This document shows, piece after piece, positions 36,723 to 46,131 of a stretch of DNA of 64,000 nt. Position 1 is the first letter of the stretch. Every line of letters begins with the position of its first letter. Location of the stretch: contig NZ_JAUOPN010000012.1 of the NCBI RefSeq assembly GCF_030547005.1, positions 1-64,000 of the forward strand, written 5' to 3'. This DNA comes from Maribacter sp. 1_MG-2023 (GTDB taxonomy: Bacteria; Bacteroidota; Bacteroidia; Flavobacteriales; Flavobacteriaceae). The notes under the pieces were generated by a model. That model saw only the letters and a list, made by a program, of their open reading frames with translations, ran no database searches and was not told where the DNA came from. The position numbers and the translations under genes were made by a program.

Positions 36723-38540
36723 TTAGATATTTTTCACCATAATTTGCCAATGGGTACCCCCAGTTTTCAGTCTTTTAATACTGCCATCTAATTGGGAAAT
36801 CAGCGATTTTATTAATTTAAGACCAAAAGAATTTTGCTTAGCCCCTTCTTTCTCAGTAAAACCTACGCCATTATCACAAATATTTATTTCAAGCGTATCG
36901 TTTACTTTTTTAAGGACCAATTTAAATTTTGGTGAAGGTGTATCATTATAGGCATATTTTAAAGAATTAACGACCATTTCATTTACGATTAATGCTATTG
37001 GTATGGCTTTGTCTATAGAGATACTAGAATCATCAATATCCAATTCTGGTTCAAAACTGATATTATAACCATAAAAAAGCCCGAGAACTAATTCTTCTAT
37101 ATAATCTTTTAAGAACACTTTTGTTTCGATACCTTCTTGATAAAGCTTTTGATGTACTAGTGATAGTGCTTCTACTCTATTTTTACCTGTTAACAAGGCT
37201 TCTTGTGCTGGGTGGCCACTAAGTTCTCGACTTTGTAGATTTAATAAACTCGATATCATTTGAAGATTGTTCTTAACTCGATGATTGAGTTCTTTTAGTA
37301 AGAGTGCTTTTTCTTGTTCACGTTTTTCTATAATTATATTTTGGGCAGAGACACGCTTGCTTACCATTTTGATAGCTTTATTACTTTTATATAACATGTA
37401 GGTTAAAAGACTGAATATGAAAATACCAATACCAAGAATTAACATTTTATTTCTTTGATTGGCATTAATAGTATTCAATAAATTAATCTCGGTTTCTCGC
37501 TTATTTATTTCATAACCTGCTTTAAGTTGTTCTATTTTTTGAATATTAGCTTTATTTACTAAGCTATCTTGATAATTTTGAAAGTCTTTTTTATAGATCA
37601 AGGCTTTTTTATATAATTGCTGATTCTCGTAAAGTGTTGACAATAATGCACTAACATCTCGTATTTGCTCTTTTAGACCATTGTGCCTAGCCAAGTCCAA
37701 GGCTTCTAAAAATTTCATTTCGGCCTTTATTAATTGTCTCTCTTTTGTGTAGATATTGCCCAATTCTGCTAAAAAAATAGATAAAGAATAGGGGTCACCT
37801 AAAATCATTAAAATCTCTATAGCAGTTTCTAACTTTTGCTTAGCTTTAAGAGGTTTGCCTTGTGCAGCATATGCCATACCCAGATTTCCTGAGGTATAAG
37901 CTAAAATCAAATCGTCATTTAGTACGTCATTGATATTAACTACTTCGTTAAAAGTATCAATAGCCAAATTCAAATCACCAGATAGCCTATAGGCTTCTCC
38001 TAAGTTGACTAAAGTTATTGCATAATTTGAAGTGTTACTATTATTGTAAATATCACTAGCCTTCCTTAAATAAACAATTGCAGAAGAATAGTCCTTATCA
38101 TTAATGTAGTTAGAACCAATTTGAACATAAGAGGCTGCCTGTCGTTCTAACATATTGAGTTCTTCATATATGCGTAATGCATTATATGAAGCTTCAAAAG
38201 ATTTTGGATTATTACCCAATAATCGTTCTACATGGCTTAGCTCTTCCCATGCCTCTGCTTGAAGTTCTTCATCGCTTAAACTGTTTGCTATTTTTAAAGA
38301 TGCATTGGCATATTCAAGTGATTGTAATGGAATTGGATGGTGGTAAGCAATTTTACTTAATAGTCTAGCTTGCTCTTTTTGAGTAATAGTTTTAGTTTCT
38401 AAAATAGCTAATAGACTATCAACTTTTTGTTGGGATTGCGAGATTACATTAAAAACAGAACCAAAGGATAAAAGAAAAAACAACAATTGGACTTTGTACA
38501 GTCTAGTTTTTCCTATAAACAAGTTGACTGTCTCTTGCAT
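36723..38540 (-). CDS. TPR-containing sensor histidine kinase (HisKA_2 type)
   Basis: The 605-aa kinase has a hydrophobic N-terminus (about 15-35, signal anchor), a run of TPR-like helices (about 60-330), one membrane segment (about 365-385), a HisKA_2 dimerisation domain with phospho-His in ELNHRVKNNLQM (about residue 419) and a HATPase_c domain (NEMVVNSLKYAYND, DNGVGF, SFGLKLIKSL). It would signal to the LytTR regulator immediately downstream. The ligand is unknown. Confidence 0.94.
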   Translation of the reverse strand: MQETVNLFIGKTRLYKVQLLFFLLSFGSVFNVISQSQQKVDSLLAILETKTITQKEQARLLSKIAYHHPIPLQSLEYANASLKIANSLSDEELQAEAWEELSHVERLLGNNPKSFEASYNALRIYEELNMLERQAASYVQIGSNYINDKDYSSAIVYLRKASDIYNNSNTSNYAITLVNLGEAYRLSGDLNLAIDTFNEVVNINDVLNDDLILAYTSGNLGMAYAAQGKPLKAKQKLETAIEILMILGDPYSLSIFLAELGNIYTKERQLIKAEMKFLEALDLARHNGLKEQIRDVSALLSTLYENQQLYKKALIYKKDFQNYQDSLVNKANIQKIEQLKAGYEINKRETEINLLNTINANQRNKMLILGIGIFIFSLLTYMLYKSNKAIKMVSKRVSAQNIIIEKREQEKALLLKELNHRVKNNLQMISSLLNLQSRELSGHPAQEALLTGKNRVEALSLVHQKLYQEGIETKVFLKDYIEELVLGLFYGYNISFEPELDIDDSSISIDKAIPIALIVNEMVVNSLKYAYNDTPSPKFKLVLKKVNDTLEINICDNGVGFTEKEGAKQNSFGLKLIKSLISQLDGSIKRLKTGGTHWQIMVKNI

Positions 38541-38544
38541 ATTA

Positions 38545-39105
38545 CTAACCCTGATTAGAACTAACTTTCATCAATGGGTCTAGTATAAAATACAAGCGCT
38601 TTTTTTTACCTTCCTTTGTTATTTCCATTTCTAAAGATAATACGGCACCGTAACTAATATATCGTTCAAAAATAGGAGCTTCTGATTTTAATTCAATAGT
38701 ACACTTTTCGTATGTATTATCTGATTTGATATACAAAAAACCATCCGGCGAAATAGTAATCTGTGCATCAGGTCTAGAACTCCTATCATTGAGTTCGAAG
38801 ATTTCACCCCAGCCTATTGAACTTTCTGAATCTTTAGTTAAATCCGAGCCTTTACAATAATGTAATCTTGGAGAATAGTCTTTTTTCTCATCCTTAGAAT
38901 ATTCCAATATCATATCAATGTTCTTGTCAACACCAATAATGACTTCTGGAATGGCATCATTCGTATTTACCACAAACTTATCAAGTGCAATTGGATACGA
39001 TAAGGTCCCTTCCCCTAAATCCATGTATTTTACTGCTTTTTCTAAATATGACCCTAGTACATTTAAATATAAGCTAGACTTCTCAGTACCAATTTTGATT
39101 TTCAT
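38545..39105 (-). CDS. Hypothetical protein upstream of the histidine kinase
   Basis: I do not recognise this 186-aa protein. It is beta-rich and cytoplasmic-looking, with few hydrophobic segments. A repeated strand pattern (TEKSSLYLNVLGSYLEK, then YIKSDNTYEKCTIELKSEA) suggests a single beta-sandwich or small barrel. It is the first gene of the minus-strand run and lies only 4 bp before the kinase, so it probably belongs to the same signalling operon. Confidence 0.6.
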   Translation of the reverse strand: MKIKIGTEKSSLYLNVLGSYLEKAVKYMDLGEGTLSYPIALDKFVVNTNDAIPEVIIGVDKNIDMILEYSKDEKKDYSPRLHYCKGSDLTKDSESSIGWGEIFELNDRSSRPDAQITISPDGFLYIKSDNTYEKCTIELKSEAPIFERYISYGAVLSLEMEITKEGKKKRLYFILDPLMKVSSNQG

Positions 39106-39469
39106 AATGTTATAATGGTTTGGTGGATTTATATAATAAATTTAAGGATAGGTTTACTTCTTAAAACAATTCATATATTATCTTTAGTTACATTCTTAAA
39201 ATAGATTTGTACGTTTATAAAGGAGTCTTTATCAATTCTAGTCACGTATGGCTATGCTGCGATTGTAATTAATTGAGTCCAAATAAACGTTTTACATCTT
39301 TTGGTTATTCAGAAATAAATTAAAATCACTTTCTACCTTATTCTTCTAATACTATTATAGATAGAGCAATTTATATTTTGGAATAACGGATGGTTTAAAT
39401 ATATGTTTTTTTAGCAAGTAAGTAATCATGAAAATCTTTTTTTCTAATAAAAATTTTTAGTGAAATACC

Positions 39470-39730
39470 CTTATACTCCCCTCCTACCGTCGGCTCGTAT
39501 AATAAGTGTTTATTCATTGCTAGTTATTTATTTTTAAAGGTATTCATGAACCTCCTGCGTCGGTTTCATTATCTTTTGAGAAGAAAGTTTTTAGAAAGAA
39601 AAAAATAAAAGGAGATTGGAGAAAATAACTTCGCTTTTACCAAAGCAAAGTTTCATAACGCAAGACATTATAGAGCAGAAATGCTCTATAATCTGGCATT
39701 ATATAAAATAGCGATAAAGTTATTATGAAT
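39470..39730 (+). repeat. Copy D of the dispersed intergenic repeat
   Basis: Shared landmarks are the CCTCCTACCGTCGGCT-type start, AACTTCGCTTTTACCAAAG and CATAACGCA followed by CATTATAG. The hairpin ATTATAGAGCA / TGCTCTATAAT is perfect with a GAAA loop at about 39672-39697, the tidiest hairpin of all copies. Confidence 0.65.
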
Positions 39731-39811
39731 TTTAAGCTAATGCTACTAATAGGCTGTATCAAATTTTATGTCTGATAATAGAGCCTAAAATCCAACAATT
39801 TGCAGATCTGG

Positions 39812-39857
39812 AAAACACTTTTTAAACTATAATTCTGAATAATTTAAAAAGTGTTTT
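39812..39857. terminator. Bidirectional terminator-like hairpin
   Basis: AAAACACTTTTTAAA (39812-39826) and TTTAAAAAGTGTTTT (39843-39857) form a perfect 15-bp stem with a 16-nt loop, directly downstream of the DUF1338 gene, with T-runs on either strand. Confidence 0.75.
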
Positions 39858-39873
39858 AAACCAATAGCCACTA

Positions 39874-40782
39874 TTACTTCTTTGAAGTTTGCTCTAAATA
39901 GGTGCTTTCAAATATTTTATCTGCATTAGCAGCTTCAAAACCTTCTCGTCTATGTTCCCTTTGAATTTCACTTTTATCTAAAGACTCAAATTCTGATAGT
40001 ATAGAGCGCTCCGCAAATTCTACATAACTACCTGAAATTTTCATTTTTTCGTAATGGGCAAAGGTCGCATCTACCATTTCGGCTATCGAACTACTTTGAC
40101 GTAACAAACCATCGTTACTGGTTTTTATCTTTCCGCCAGATGAATTAAGCACAATTCCTATTCCTTCTAAAAATTCATTGAATACCTCTAAAGAATTATA
40201 TGGAGAAGGTAAATTATGAACGCTGATGGTATAATGATTTAAATAATAGCGGTTATAAATTACCCAAGCTGCATATTCACTTTCTTCTGACAGTTTTTGA
40301 AAATCGGCTAGCGTTGGCAACTTCCATAACGGCTGGTAAAAAAATTCTCCAACAGCCTTGGAATCGTCTAAATCAATGGCATCTATGGGGTCGGTGTTAA
40401 TGGTATTTGTATATTCAGAAATGATACGTTGCGATTGACTAGAAAGGTCTTGAACTCTTAACTCACTAATAAAAATTCTAGGATACTCTTGGCTTGGCGG
40501 TGCATACCAGTAGGCGTCAAGTTTTTTAGCAGGAAAATAATAGGAATCCATTTTGGAATATCCATAGTGTAGAAATATTTTTTCAAAAGATGAAATTCCC
40601 AAATTAGGAACACCTAACGTACGAAACGCTATATGATCGTTTACGATTTCATTTTCGTTTTCAATCATATTGGCATCGATCATTGCCTTGGTAATTTTTT
40701 CTACATCGGTTACACTTTTTTTATAGGGAAGAAACAAAGCAGTTAACACTTTATCTAAAGAAGTATTTTGTTCAAAATTCAT
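39874..40782 (-). CDS. DUF1338 / 2-oxoadipate dioxygenase-decarboxylase-like protein
   Basis: The 302-aa protein belongs to the DUF1338 group (VOC-related), members of which include a 2-oxoadipate dioxygenase/decarboxylase of lysine breakdown. Metal-ligand candidates are His in NDHIAFRT (about residue 46), His in NHYTISVHNL and Glu in RIFISEL. Arg in AFRTLG probably binds the substrate carboxylate. The substrate is not proven here. The gene is divergent from a LysR regulator across a 110-bp promoter region. Confidence 0.88.
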   Translation of the reverse strand: MNFEQNTSLDKVLTALFLPYKKSVTDVEKITKAMIDANMIENENEIVNDHIAFRTLGVPNLGISSFEKIFLHYGYSKMDSYYFPAKKLDAYWYAPPSQEYPRIFISELRVQDLSSQSQRIISEYTNTINTDPIDAIDLDDSKAVGEFFYQPLWKLPTLADFQKLSEESEYAAWVIYNRYYLNHYTISVHNLPSPYNSLEVFNEFLEGIGIVLNSSGGKIKTSNDGLLRQSSSIAEMVDATFAHYEKMKISGSYVEFAERSILSEFESLDKSEIQREHRREGFEAANADKIFESTYLEQTSKK

Positions 40783-40821
40783 AGCACGCAGGTATTAAGA
40801 ATAGATTGTAAGATGTTTTAA

Positions 40822-40838
40822 TTGTAATTCTATTACAA
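40822..40838. promoter_or_regulatory. LysR-type operator candidate
   Basis: TTGTAAT-TCT-ATTACAA is a perfect 7-bp dyad containing the T-N11-A pattern of LysR sites, between the DUF1338 gene and the divergent LysR gene. Confidence 0.6.
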
Positions 40839-40892
40839 AGTTCTTGTCTATTTTAACAATAAACAATTAACATTGTAGGTTTATTGATAAGT

Positions 40893-41771
40893 ATGACTAA
40901 TCAATTAGAATTTAGACACCTCCACTACTTTTTGGTATTGGCAGATACATTACACTACCGAGAGGCAGCGGAGAAACTATATATATCACAATCTGCCTTA
41001 AGCCAACAGATAAAGCGTTTGGAATTTATTTTAGGCAAGAATCTCTTTATACGCACCAATAGAAAGGTGAGTTTGAGTCCTGAAGGAATTATTTTTAAAC
41101 AGGAGGCTACGCTTATACAAAATCAGGCTGCTTTGTCTATGGAGCGTTGGAAATCTGCAGTTTCTGGCAAACAAGGATTGCTAAAAATCGGATTTGTAGG
41201 TTCTGCAATGCAAAAATACTTGCCATCTGTCATTAAGAAATTTACTGAAACGCAACCTAACATTGAATTTTACTTAAACGATCTTAGTAACACCGACCAG
41301 CTTTCTGCTTTAGAAGCGGGACAGATTGATATTGGATTCATACGCTCTAATGTAGTGGCTCCCACATTGGAAATTAAGTCGGTATTCAAAGAGAAATTCG
41401 CTTTGGTATTACCAAAGGACCATGCGATTTCTAAAGCCAATTTTAAAGATGTATCGCAATTGTCAAATGAGTCCTATATACTGTTTCCAAACAAGAATAG
41501 TCAAATGTACTATGACCAAATTGTTTCCCTTTGCAATGATCACGGCTTTGCTCCTAAAATATCGCATCGTTCAATTCACGCCCCTACGATTTTTAAACTG
41601 GTAGAAGGCGGATTGGGTATTTCTATAGTTCCCAACTCCCTTCGAGATAAGAGCAATACTAAAATTAAATTTATTGAATTAAATAATGTACCACAAGAAA
41701 CCGAGCTGTTCGCTGTATGGAACAAGAAAAAGACGAATATGGCTTTACCTTATTTTTTAGAGGTTTTGTAA
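40893..41771 (+). CDS. LysR-family transcriptional regulator
   Basis: The protein of about 292 aa has an N-terminal winged helix (LEFRHLHYFLVLADTLHYRE, AAEKLYISQSALSQQIKRLE) and a periplasmic-binding-fold effector domain. I use the ATG at 40893 rather than the TTG at 40884. The final residues look complete. It is divergent from the DUF1338 gene and probably autoregulates and controls it through the dyad at 40822-40838. The effector is unknown. Confidence 0.95.
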   Translation: MTNQLEFRHLHYFLVLADTLHYREAAEKLYISQSALSQQIKRLEFILGKNLFIRTNRKVSLSPEGIIFKQEATLIQNQAALSMERWKSAVSGKQGLLKIGFVGSAMQKYLPSVIKKFTETQPNIEFYLNDLSNTDQLSALEAGQIDIGFIRSNVVAPTLEIKSVFKEKFALVLPKDHAISKANFKDVSQLSNESYILFPNKNSQMYYDQIVSLCNDHGFAPKISHRSIHAPTIFKLVEGGLGISIVPNSLRDKSNTKIKFIELNNVPQETELFAVWNKKKTNMALPYFLEVL

Positions 41772-41877
41772 CACGGTTCTTTTGTAGTAAAGTTTTATAG
41801 GTTCAACCAATGAGAGTACTGTGTTGATTTTTTATGATTAGGCAGCCCAAAAATTAAAACAGTATTTGAGCTCTATT

Positions 41878-42477
41878 CTAATAATACAGCCTAAAATCTA
41901 ACATTTTACAAACATTGTAATGCCTTTGGTGCAATTCTTCTATAACATCGAACATATCATCATCTTCTTTAAATAAGTTAAAGAAAGCCTTGTCAAGGTT
42001 AGCGCTACTTACTCCGTTAAATGCATTTCCGTAGCCCGAAACTGCTTTTGCGTTGGTAATATCTAAGAAGTACTGTGCTTCTTCTTCGTCAAGGTCTAGA
42101 ATTTTGGTGTTTGAAAAATGCAGGATTTTCCCTTTTAATCGTCCCTCGAAAATCTCCGCAATCTCTTGCAGCGTATAATAGTAATCGTTTAGGCAGATGC
42201 TATTTGCCTCACCGGCCATCACCAAATAAATAATTTCATAATCCTTAAAATTATGATCATCTAAGACCAGTGTATTTAAGCTTTCTTCTAATCCTTCGAT
42301 GGTATCACAAGTTTTATAAATACTAGCTATGCCATATTTCATGGCTAGTTGCTCGAGGCTTTGTTGAGCTTCGGTAAGCTGTTCATTTTCAATGTCATTA
42401 ACACCTTCTAAACAATAGATAAACTGATCTTCGTCAATTGATTGTTCTTGGGGTAATTGTCTTCTTTTTTCTAGCAA
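41878..42477 (-). CDS. Conserved hypothetical protein (DUF6642-like)
   Basis: The 199-aa acidic cytoplasmic protein resembles the DUF6642 group (FIYCLEGVNDIE near the start, YEIIYLVMAGEANSICLND, GKILHFSNTKIL, AVSGYGN). The fold resembles a Rossmann-like or CHAT/caspase-like beta-alpha unit, but I see no certain catalytic pair. The function is unknown. It is a single-gene unit convergent with LysR. The family name is a by-eye recognition and should be treated as tentative. Confidence 0.7.
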   Translation of the reverse strand: MLEKRRQLPQEQSIDEDQFIYCLEGVNDIENEQLTEAQQSLEQLAMKYGIASIYKTCDTIEGLEESLNTLVLDDHNFKDYEIIYLVMAGEANSICLNDYYYTLQEIAEIFEGRLKGKILHFSNTKILDLDEEEAQYFLDITNAKAVSGYGNAFNGVSSANLDKAFFNLFKEDDDMFDVIEELHQRHYNVCKMLDFRLYY

Positions 42478-42544
42478 GCTTTTGTATTTATTTGGGGTGT
42501 ATGAAATACAAAATTACAGTAACTATTTTATACTTTTTAGTGTT

Positions 42545-42600
42545 TTTGAGATAAATATGGGTTGTAATACATAGGGCTTCCCTCCCACTGTTGAGTAGCT
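42545..42600 (+). repeat. Short dispersed repeat, copy 1
   Basis: GGTTGTAATACATAGGGC followed by TTCCCTCCCACTG matches 43573-43613 with a few differences. Both copies lie just upstream of the 3' end of a minus-strand gene. The TCCC-rich part resembles the edge of the large repeats. Confidence 0.55.
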
Positions 42601-42691
42601 TAAGTACAAAACAATACTAAACCGTTAGGCGATTATTGAATAGTATCTAAAATGGATATGTCAAATAGCCCATGACGCGTTGAGGATTTAA

Positions 42692-43414
42692 CTATATACT
42701 CTTTAAAAATTCTTTTACGGCACTCCAATAGCCATCATTATCCTCAAACTTTTCCCACAACGCTCGCGAACCGTGGTTTCCTTTGGTTGCCGGCACATAC
42801 GATACTTTTGTTGTGGTAGGTATCGCTTGATTTATAGTAAGCCATTTATTTTGTTCGTTTTGCGCAGAAGTAATAAACGTAGGTACTTTAATGTGTGCGG
42901 CACTATTTTTTATAAAATCGTCTTCACCAAAATATTCTCCAGGTGAAAAAGCCATTGCGGCATCTATATTATCAGGATAGTCACCGGTATATTTAAGAAC
43001 TAAAGAAGAAGAGTAAGAACTACCCCAGATAATTATTTTCTTTGGCATATATGTCATTTTTACATAAGCTACGGCTGCCTCAATATCTTGAAAAGCATCA
43101 AGATATTTGGTTTTCTTCCCTGCTGCTACCGCTCTTTGGTTGGTCTGGTTGACAACGGAATTTACTTCACCGCCGGATCGTTGATCAATGGCAAGGCAGC
43201 TATAACCTAATGCGTTTAATTTAGGTGCTATTTCTTTATATTCTCCACGGCTCCACCCTGCTTGATGAAAAAGGAGTATAAAGGTTTCGCTCCCTTTGGC
43301 TTCATAATAATCTGCGGTAATCAGCAGCCCATCTTTAGAAGGAAAGTCTATAGTTTTTTGTGCAAACATACATAAGCAGCTTAAGCTTAAAACAAAGGAG
43401 AAAATCGTTTTCAT
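42692..43414 (-). CDS. Exported alpha/beta hydrolase (dienelactone-hydrolase-like)
   Basis: The 240-aa hydrolase has a signal peptide (about residues 1-18, ending MFAQ). The nucleophile is Ser in WGSSYSSS (about residue 128). An Asp in CLAIDQRSGGE and His in KGNHGSRAL complete a plausible triad. Exported members of this family act on small esters or lactones. It is a single-gene unit. Confidence 0.9.
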   Translation of the reverse strand: MKTIFSFVLSLSCLCMFAQKTIDFPSKDGLLITADYYEAKGSETFILLFHQAGWSRGEYKEIAPKLNALGYSCLAIDQRSGGEVNSVVNQTNQRAVAAGKKTKYLDAFQDIEAAVAYVKMTYMPKKIIIWGSSYSSSLVLKYTGDYPDNIDAAMAFSPGEYFGEDDFIKNSAAHIKVPTFITSAQNEQNKWLTINQAIPTTTKVSYVPATKGNHGSRALWEKFEDNDGYWSAVKEFLKSI

Positions 43415-43564
43415 AAATGGCTTTGTTAGTAATATGTATTTGAGTCCGCCTTTAGTGCATTTGCTTACAAAAAGTGATGAATATATATATATGCAATGCC
43501 CAATTTAAGCGTATTTATTTGGGATGTGCGATATACGATACTACTACAACTGTTTTATTCTTTT

Positions 43565-43620
43565 TAGGTATAATATGAGTTGTAATACATAGTGCCTCCC
43601 TCCCATTGATAGTTATTGGG
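43565..43620 (+). repeat. Short dispersed repeat, copy 2
   Basis: AGTTGTAATACATAGTGCC followed by TCCCTCCCATTG is the second copy of the element at 42545, about 1 kb apart, next to the stop codon of the gene at 43633. Confidence 0.55.
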
Positions 43621-43632
43621 GTTATGTTATTG

Positions 43633-44202
43633 CTAAAAATTTTTGCTACTAGATTTCAACTTACGAAAACCAAGTATAATCAAGACGACTATTAAAACTA
43701 AAAAATAAATAGTGGTAGAGCTACTTTTAATAATTGAAAACATACTGGTGATATTTACAGCAGTCTCTGTAACAGTTGGGTAGGCATTTAGCATGGAAAT
43801 AATACCGATGTTTTCAATATAATCTGCTATACCGGCAATTATAGGCAATAGACACAGATAAAGGAATTTAGGGTTAAGTTTGGGTAGTTTGGTGAGGAAA
43901 TAAGCCAGTACTGCTGCATAAGAAATACCAAAGAGTAATGGGTAAATCATATCTACAGGAATTTGTTTGGTGAGATACGTTTGGCGTCCGGTATCTCCTA
44001 GAGTATGAAAAAGAGTGTTTACATACTCTAAATCATATCCTGCGGGCATCATATCTAATAATTGCAATCCGTTCGAGAATTCCATCGTTGCCGGTATGGT
44101 AACTAGCAGCATATACGCATATACGATGTTGGTGAGTAAGAAAAGCAATAGAACCTTCTTACCAGAATGTTGTTTTTCTAACTGTTTTATGAAGTTGTCC
44201 AT
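43633..44202 (-). CDS. Small integral membrane protein
   Basis: I do not recognise this 189-aa protein by name. Four membrane segments are evident (about residues 18-38, 85-105, 118-135 and 160-180). A soluble loop (about 45-80) carries MPAGYDLEYVNTLFHTLG. It is 28 bp downstream of the NAD(P)-binding oxidoreductase gene, so both are probably co-transcribed. Confidence 0.65.
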   Translation of the reverse strand: MDNFIKQLEKQHSGKKVLLLFLLTNIVYAYMLLVTIPATMEFSNGLQLLDMMPAGYDLEYVNTLFHTLGDTGRQTYLTKQIPVDMIYPLLFGISYAAVLAYFLTKLPKLNPKFLYLCLLPIIAGIADYIENIGIISMLNAYPTVTETAVNITSMFSIIKSSSTTIYFLVLIVVLIILGFRKLKSSSKNF

Positions 44203-44230
44203 TTTACTGTAATGTTATTTAACTGGCTTG

Positions 44231-44950
44231 TTATGAACTATAAATAACCGGCATTTGTTCTTTCCATTTACTCCAAAGGTTAGTGTCATTGATAAGGCTA
44301 GCCATAAAATGAGCAACATTGATACGACTTACTTTACCCGCATTGAATATGGCACTACGTGTAGGAGATGTGAAAATTTCGTATTCACTTACCTGGTCTT
44401 CGTTAATTAATTCGTCTGGTCTTACGGCAACCCATTCTATTGCACTGTTGTTCTGACCAATTTGGGCACGCAAGTAATCCGCAGCTTTTTCATTATCTAC
44501 GTGAGGTGGCAGTAGTAAACGCAAAAGACCAATGACACATTTTTGGGCAAATGAAATGGGTTCATGAATATCGCGATTACGATTACCGGTAGTGTTCATT
44601 AAAACAAACTTGGTTGGTGTATGTAGTCGGTTGGCTTTAACGGCATTGCAAATACGTTTGGTAGCATCTGTAACCAATTTTCTAGGTTGCCCGTACATAC
44701 CTTTTAAAGTTAAATTATGACCAAGGCAAGAAGCCACTGCATGGCAATCGCTTACCAAATTTTGCATTTCGTCATCGGTAAGGGCTAAAATACTTGCGGT
44801 AATAATTTGAAGGCTGTCATTTTTTTTCCAAGATTCAGGAAGCTTATCGGGAGAACGTACCACTACTTTTACCGAATGTTGTTGCAAAAGAAGTTGTGTT
44901 ACCAACTGACTACCTGTGGCGCCACTTGCGCCTACTACTAAAACTGTCAT
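44231..44950 (-). CDS. NAD(P)-binding oxidoreductase (atypical SDR), copy 2
   Basis: The 239-aa protein is nearly collinear with the protein at 29864-30595 (GASGATG motif at 7-13, LPESW, ASCLGHNLTLKG, NTTGNRNRD, GLLRLLLPP and KVSRINV). The copies lie about 14 kb apart in the same orientation. A run of nine TTGA units (44957-44992) lies 6 bp upstream of the start, unlike the other copy. Confidence 0.92.
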   Translation of the reverse strand: MTVLVVGASGATGSQLVTQLLLQQHSVKVVVRSPDKLPESWKKNDSLQIITASILALTDDEMQNLVSDCHAVASCLGHNLTLKGMYGQPRKLVTDATKRICNAVKANRLHTPTKFVLMNTTGNRNRDIHEPISFAQKCVIGLLRLLLPPHVDNEKAADYLRAQIGQNNSAIEWVAVRPDELINEDQVSEYEIFTSPTRSAIFNAGKVSRINVAHFMASLINDTNLWSKWKEQMPVIYSS

Positions 44951-44955
44951 ACTGA

Positions 44956-44993
<38 letters not shown>

Positions 44994-45081
44994 GATTTGA
45001 CTGTAAGACGATGATATGTTGAAATTGTTACATTTTTAAATATGTAAATGTCTAATTTTAAGTTGTTATGGGGTTTTGTAG

Positions 45082-46131
45082 CTATTTTGCTTTACGTAAT
45101 ATTTTAACCACTCTACTATGCGTTATTTGTAGCAAATTCCATTGATAGCCTTCAAAATCTGTCGTGTTCATAAATTGAACCACTACGGCGTCTATATCTT
45201 TATGGTATTCTGCCAAACATTGATAGCCAGTAGCCAAGCCACCGTGATTAAACTCATAAAGTGAGGAGTAGATTTCCATTTCTTCTTCGCTAAGTAAAGA
45301 ACCATCGTTTAATGCTCTTACGAATTTGCCAACATCTTCTGCAGTAGCCAGCATCATGCCGTTATCCTCACTTTTAAAATCTTTATCAATTCCCACATAA
45401 TAACCACTCATAACATCATCTAAATTTACATCATCAAGTGAGCCAAACGTATTGTTGAGACCAAGCGGAATTAAAATTTCTTTTTTAAAATAGTCATAAC
45501 GACTACCGCCAGTTACTTGCTCTATAATTCTGGAAAGCAGTAAATAATTGGTGTTAGAATAGCCATAATCTTCATCCGGTTCAAAATCCGCAGGTAGATT
45601 GCTTGCATAGATAAGTACATCTATATCGGTATTTGGTTGATTTTTCCAGTAATCGGCATTGTTGGTAAAATTCGGAATGCCACTTCTATGCTTTACCATC
45701 ATTCGTAATGTAATCTTATCTGCATTTTCAATTTTACCTAAAAGTTCAGGAAAATAATGGGTAAGCGGTTTATTTAAATCTATACGATTTTCATTGGCTA
45801 ACCTTGTAATGGCTACTGCCACATATAGCTTGCTTATACTCGCAATTTTGAACAAAGCTTTTGGATTAACGGGTATTTTCTTTTCTGTGTTATGATATCC
45901 GGCACCATACAGTGTTGGTGGTTTGCCGGCTTGGTCAACGTAGACTATGACACCGTCGAATCCGTAACCTGCCGTTTGATTCACTTGCCCTTGTAGCGTA
46001 TTTGGTAATGGTAGAATCCATGCTTTTACAAGAATCCACGGTACAAACCATAAAGAAATGAAGGTACTGGCAAATAATATGATTCTAAAAATCTGTTTTT
46101 TCTTACTGACTTTTGGTTTGACATTTTCCAT
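45082..46131 (-). CDS. Membrane-anchored serine hydrolase (class C beta-lactamase family)
   Basis: The protein of about 349 aa has one N-terminal membrane anchor (about residues 14-36) and a penicillin-binding-like catalytic domain: SxxK in FKIASISKLY (Ser98, Lys101) and YGYSNTNY as the second motif. I chose the ATG at 46131, because a TATGTTTG -7 box at 46162-46169 would place the transcript start at or after the alternative ATG at 46164. It is probably a periplasmic D-aminopeptidase or esterase rather than a resistance enzyme. Confidence 0.9.
   Translation of the reverse strand: MENVKPKVSKKKQIFRIILFASTFISLWFVPWILVKAWILPLPNTLQGQVNQTAGYGFDGVIVYVDQAGKPPTLYGAGYHNTEKKIPVNPKALFKIASISKLYVAVAITRLANENRIDLNKPLTHYFPELLGKIENADKITLRMMVKHRSGIPNFTNNADYWKNQPNTDIDVLIYASNLPADFEPDEDYGYSNTNYLLLSRIIEQVTGGSRYDYFKKEILIPLGLNNTFGSLDDVNLDDVMSGYYVGIDKDFKSEDNGMMLATAEDVGKFVRALNDGSLLSEEEMEIYSSLYEFNHGGLATGYQCLAEYHKDIDAVVVQFMNTTDFEGYQWNLLQITHSRVVKILRKAK

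Larger units (their letters stand above)
39106..39873. other. Long intergenic region with repeat copy D and a terminator
   Basis: About 770 bp without a supported gene. Positions 39106-39470 are AT-rich and contain the promoter side of the signalling operon. Positions 39470-39730 are repeat copy D. Positions 39812-39857 form a strong hairpin downstream of the DUF1338 gene. This is the boundary between the repeat-rich part and the more housekeeping-like part. Confidence 0.6.

Noticed and set aside
40884-40892. TTG start for the LysR gene.
   Set aside because: An ATG three codons later fits the family length and is the more usual start.
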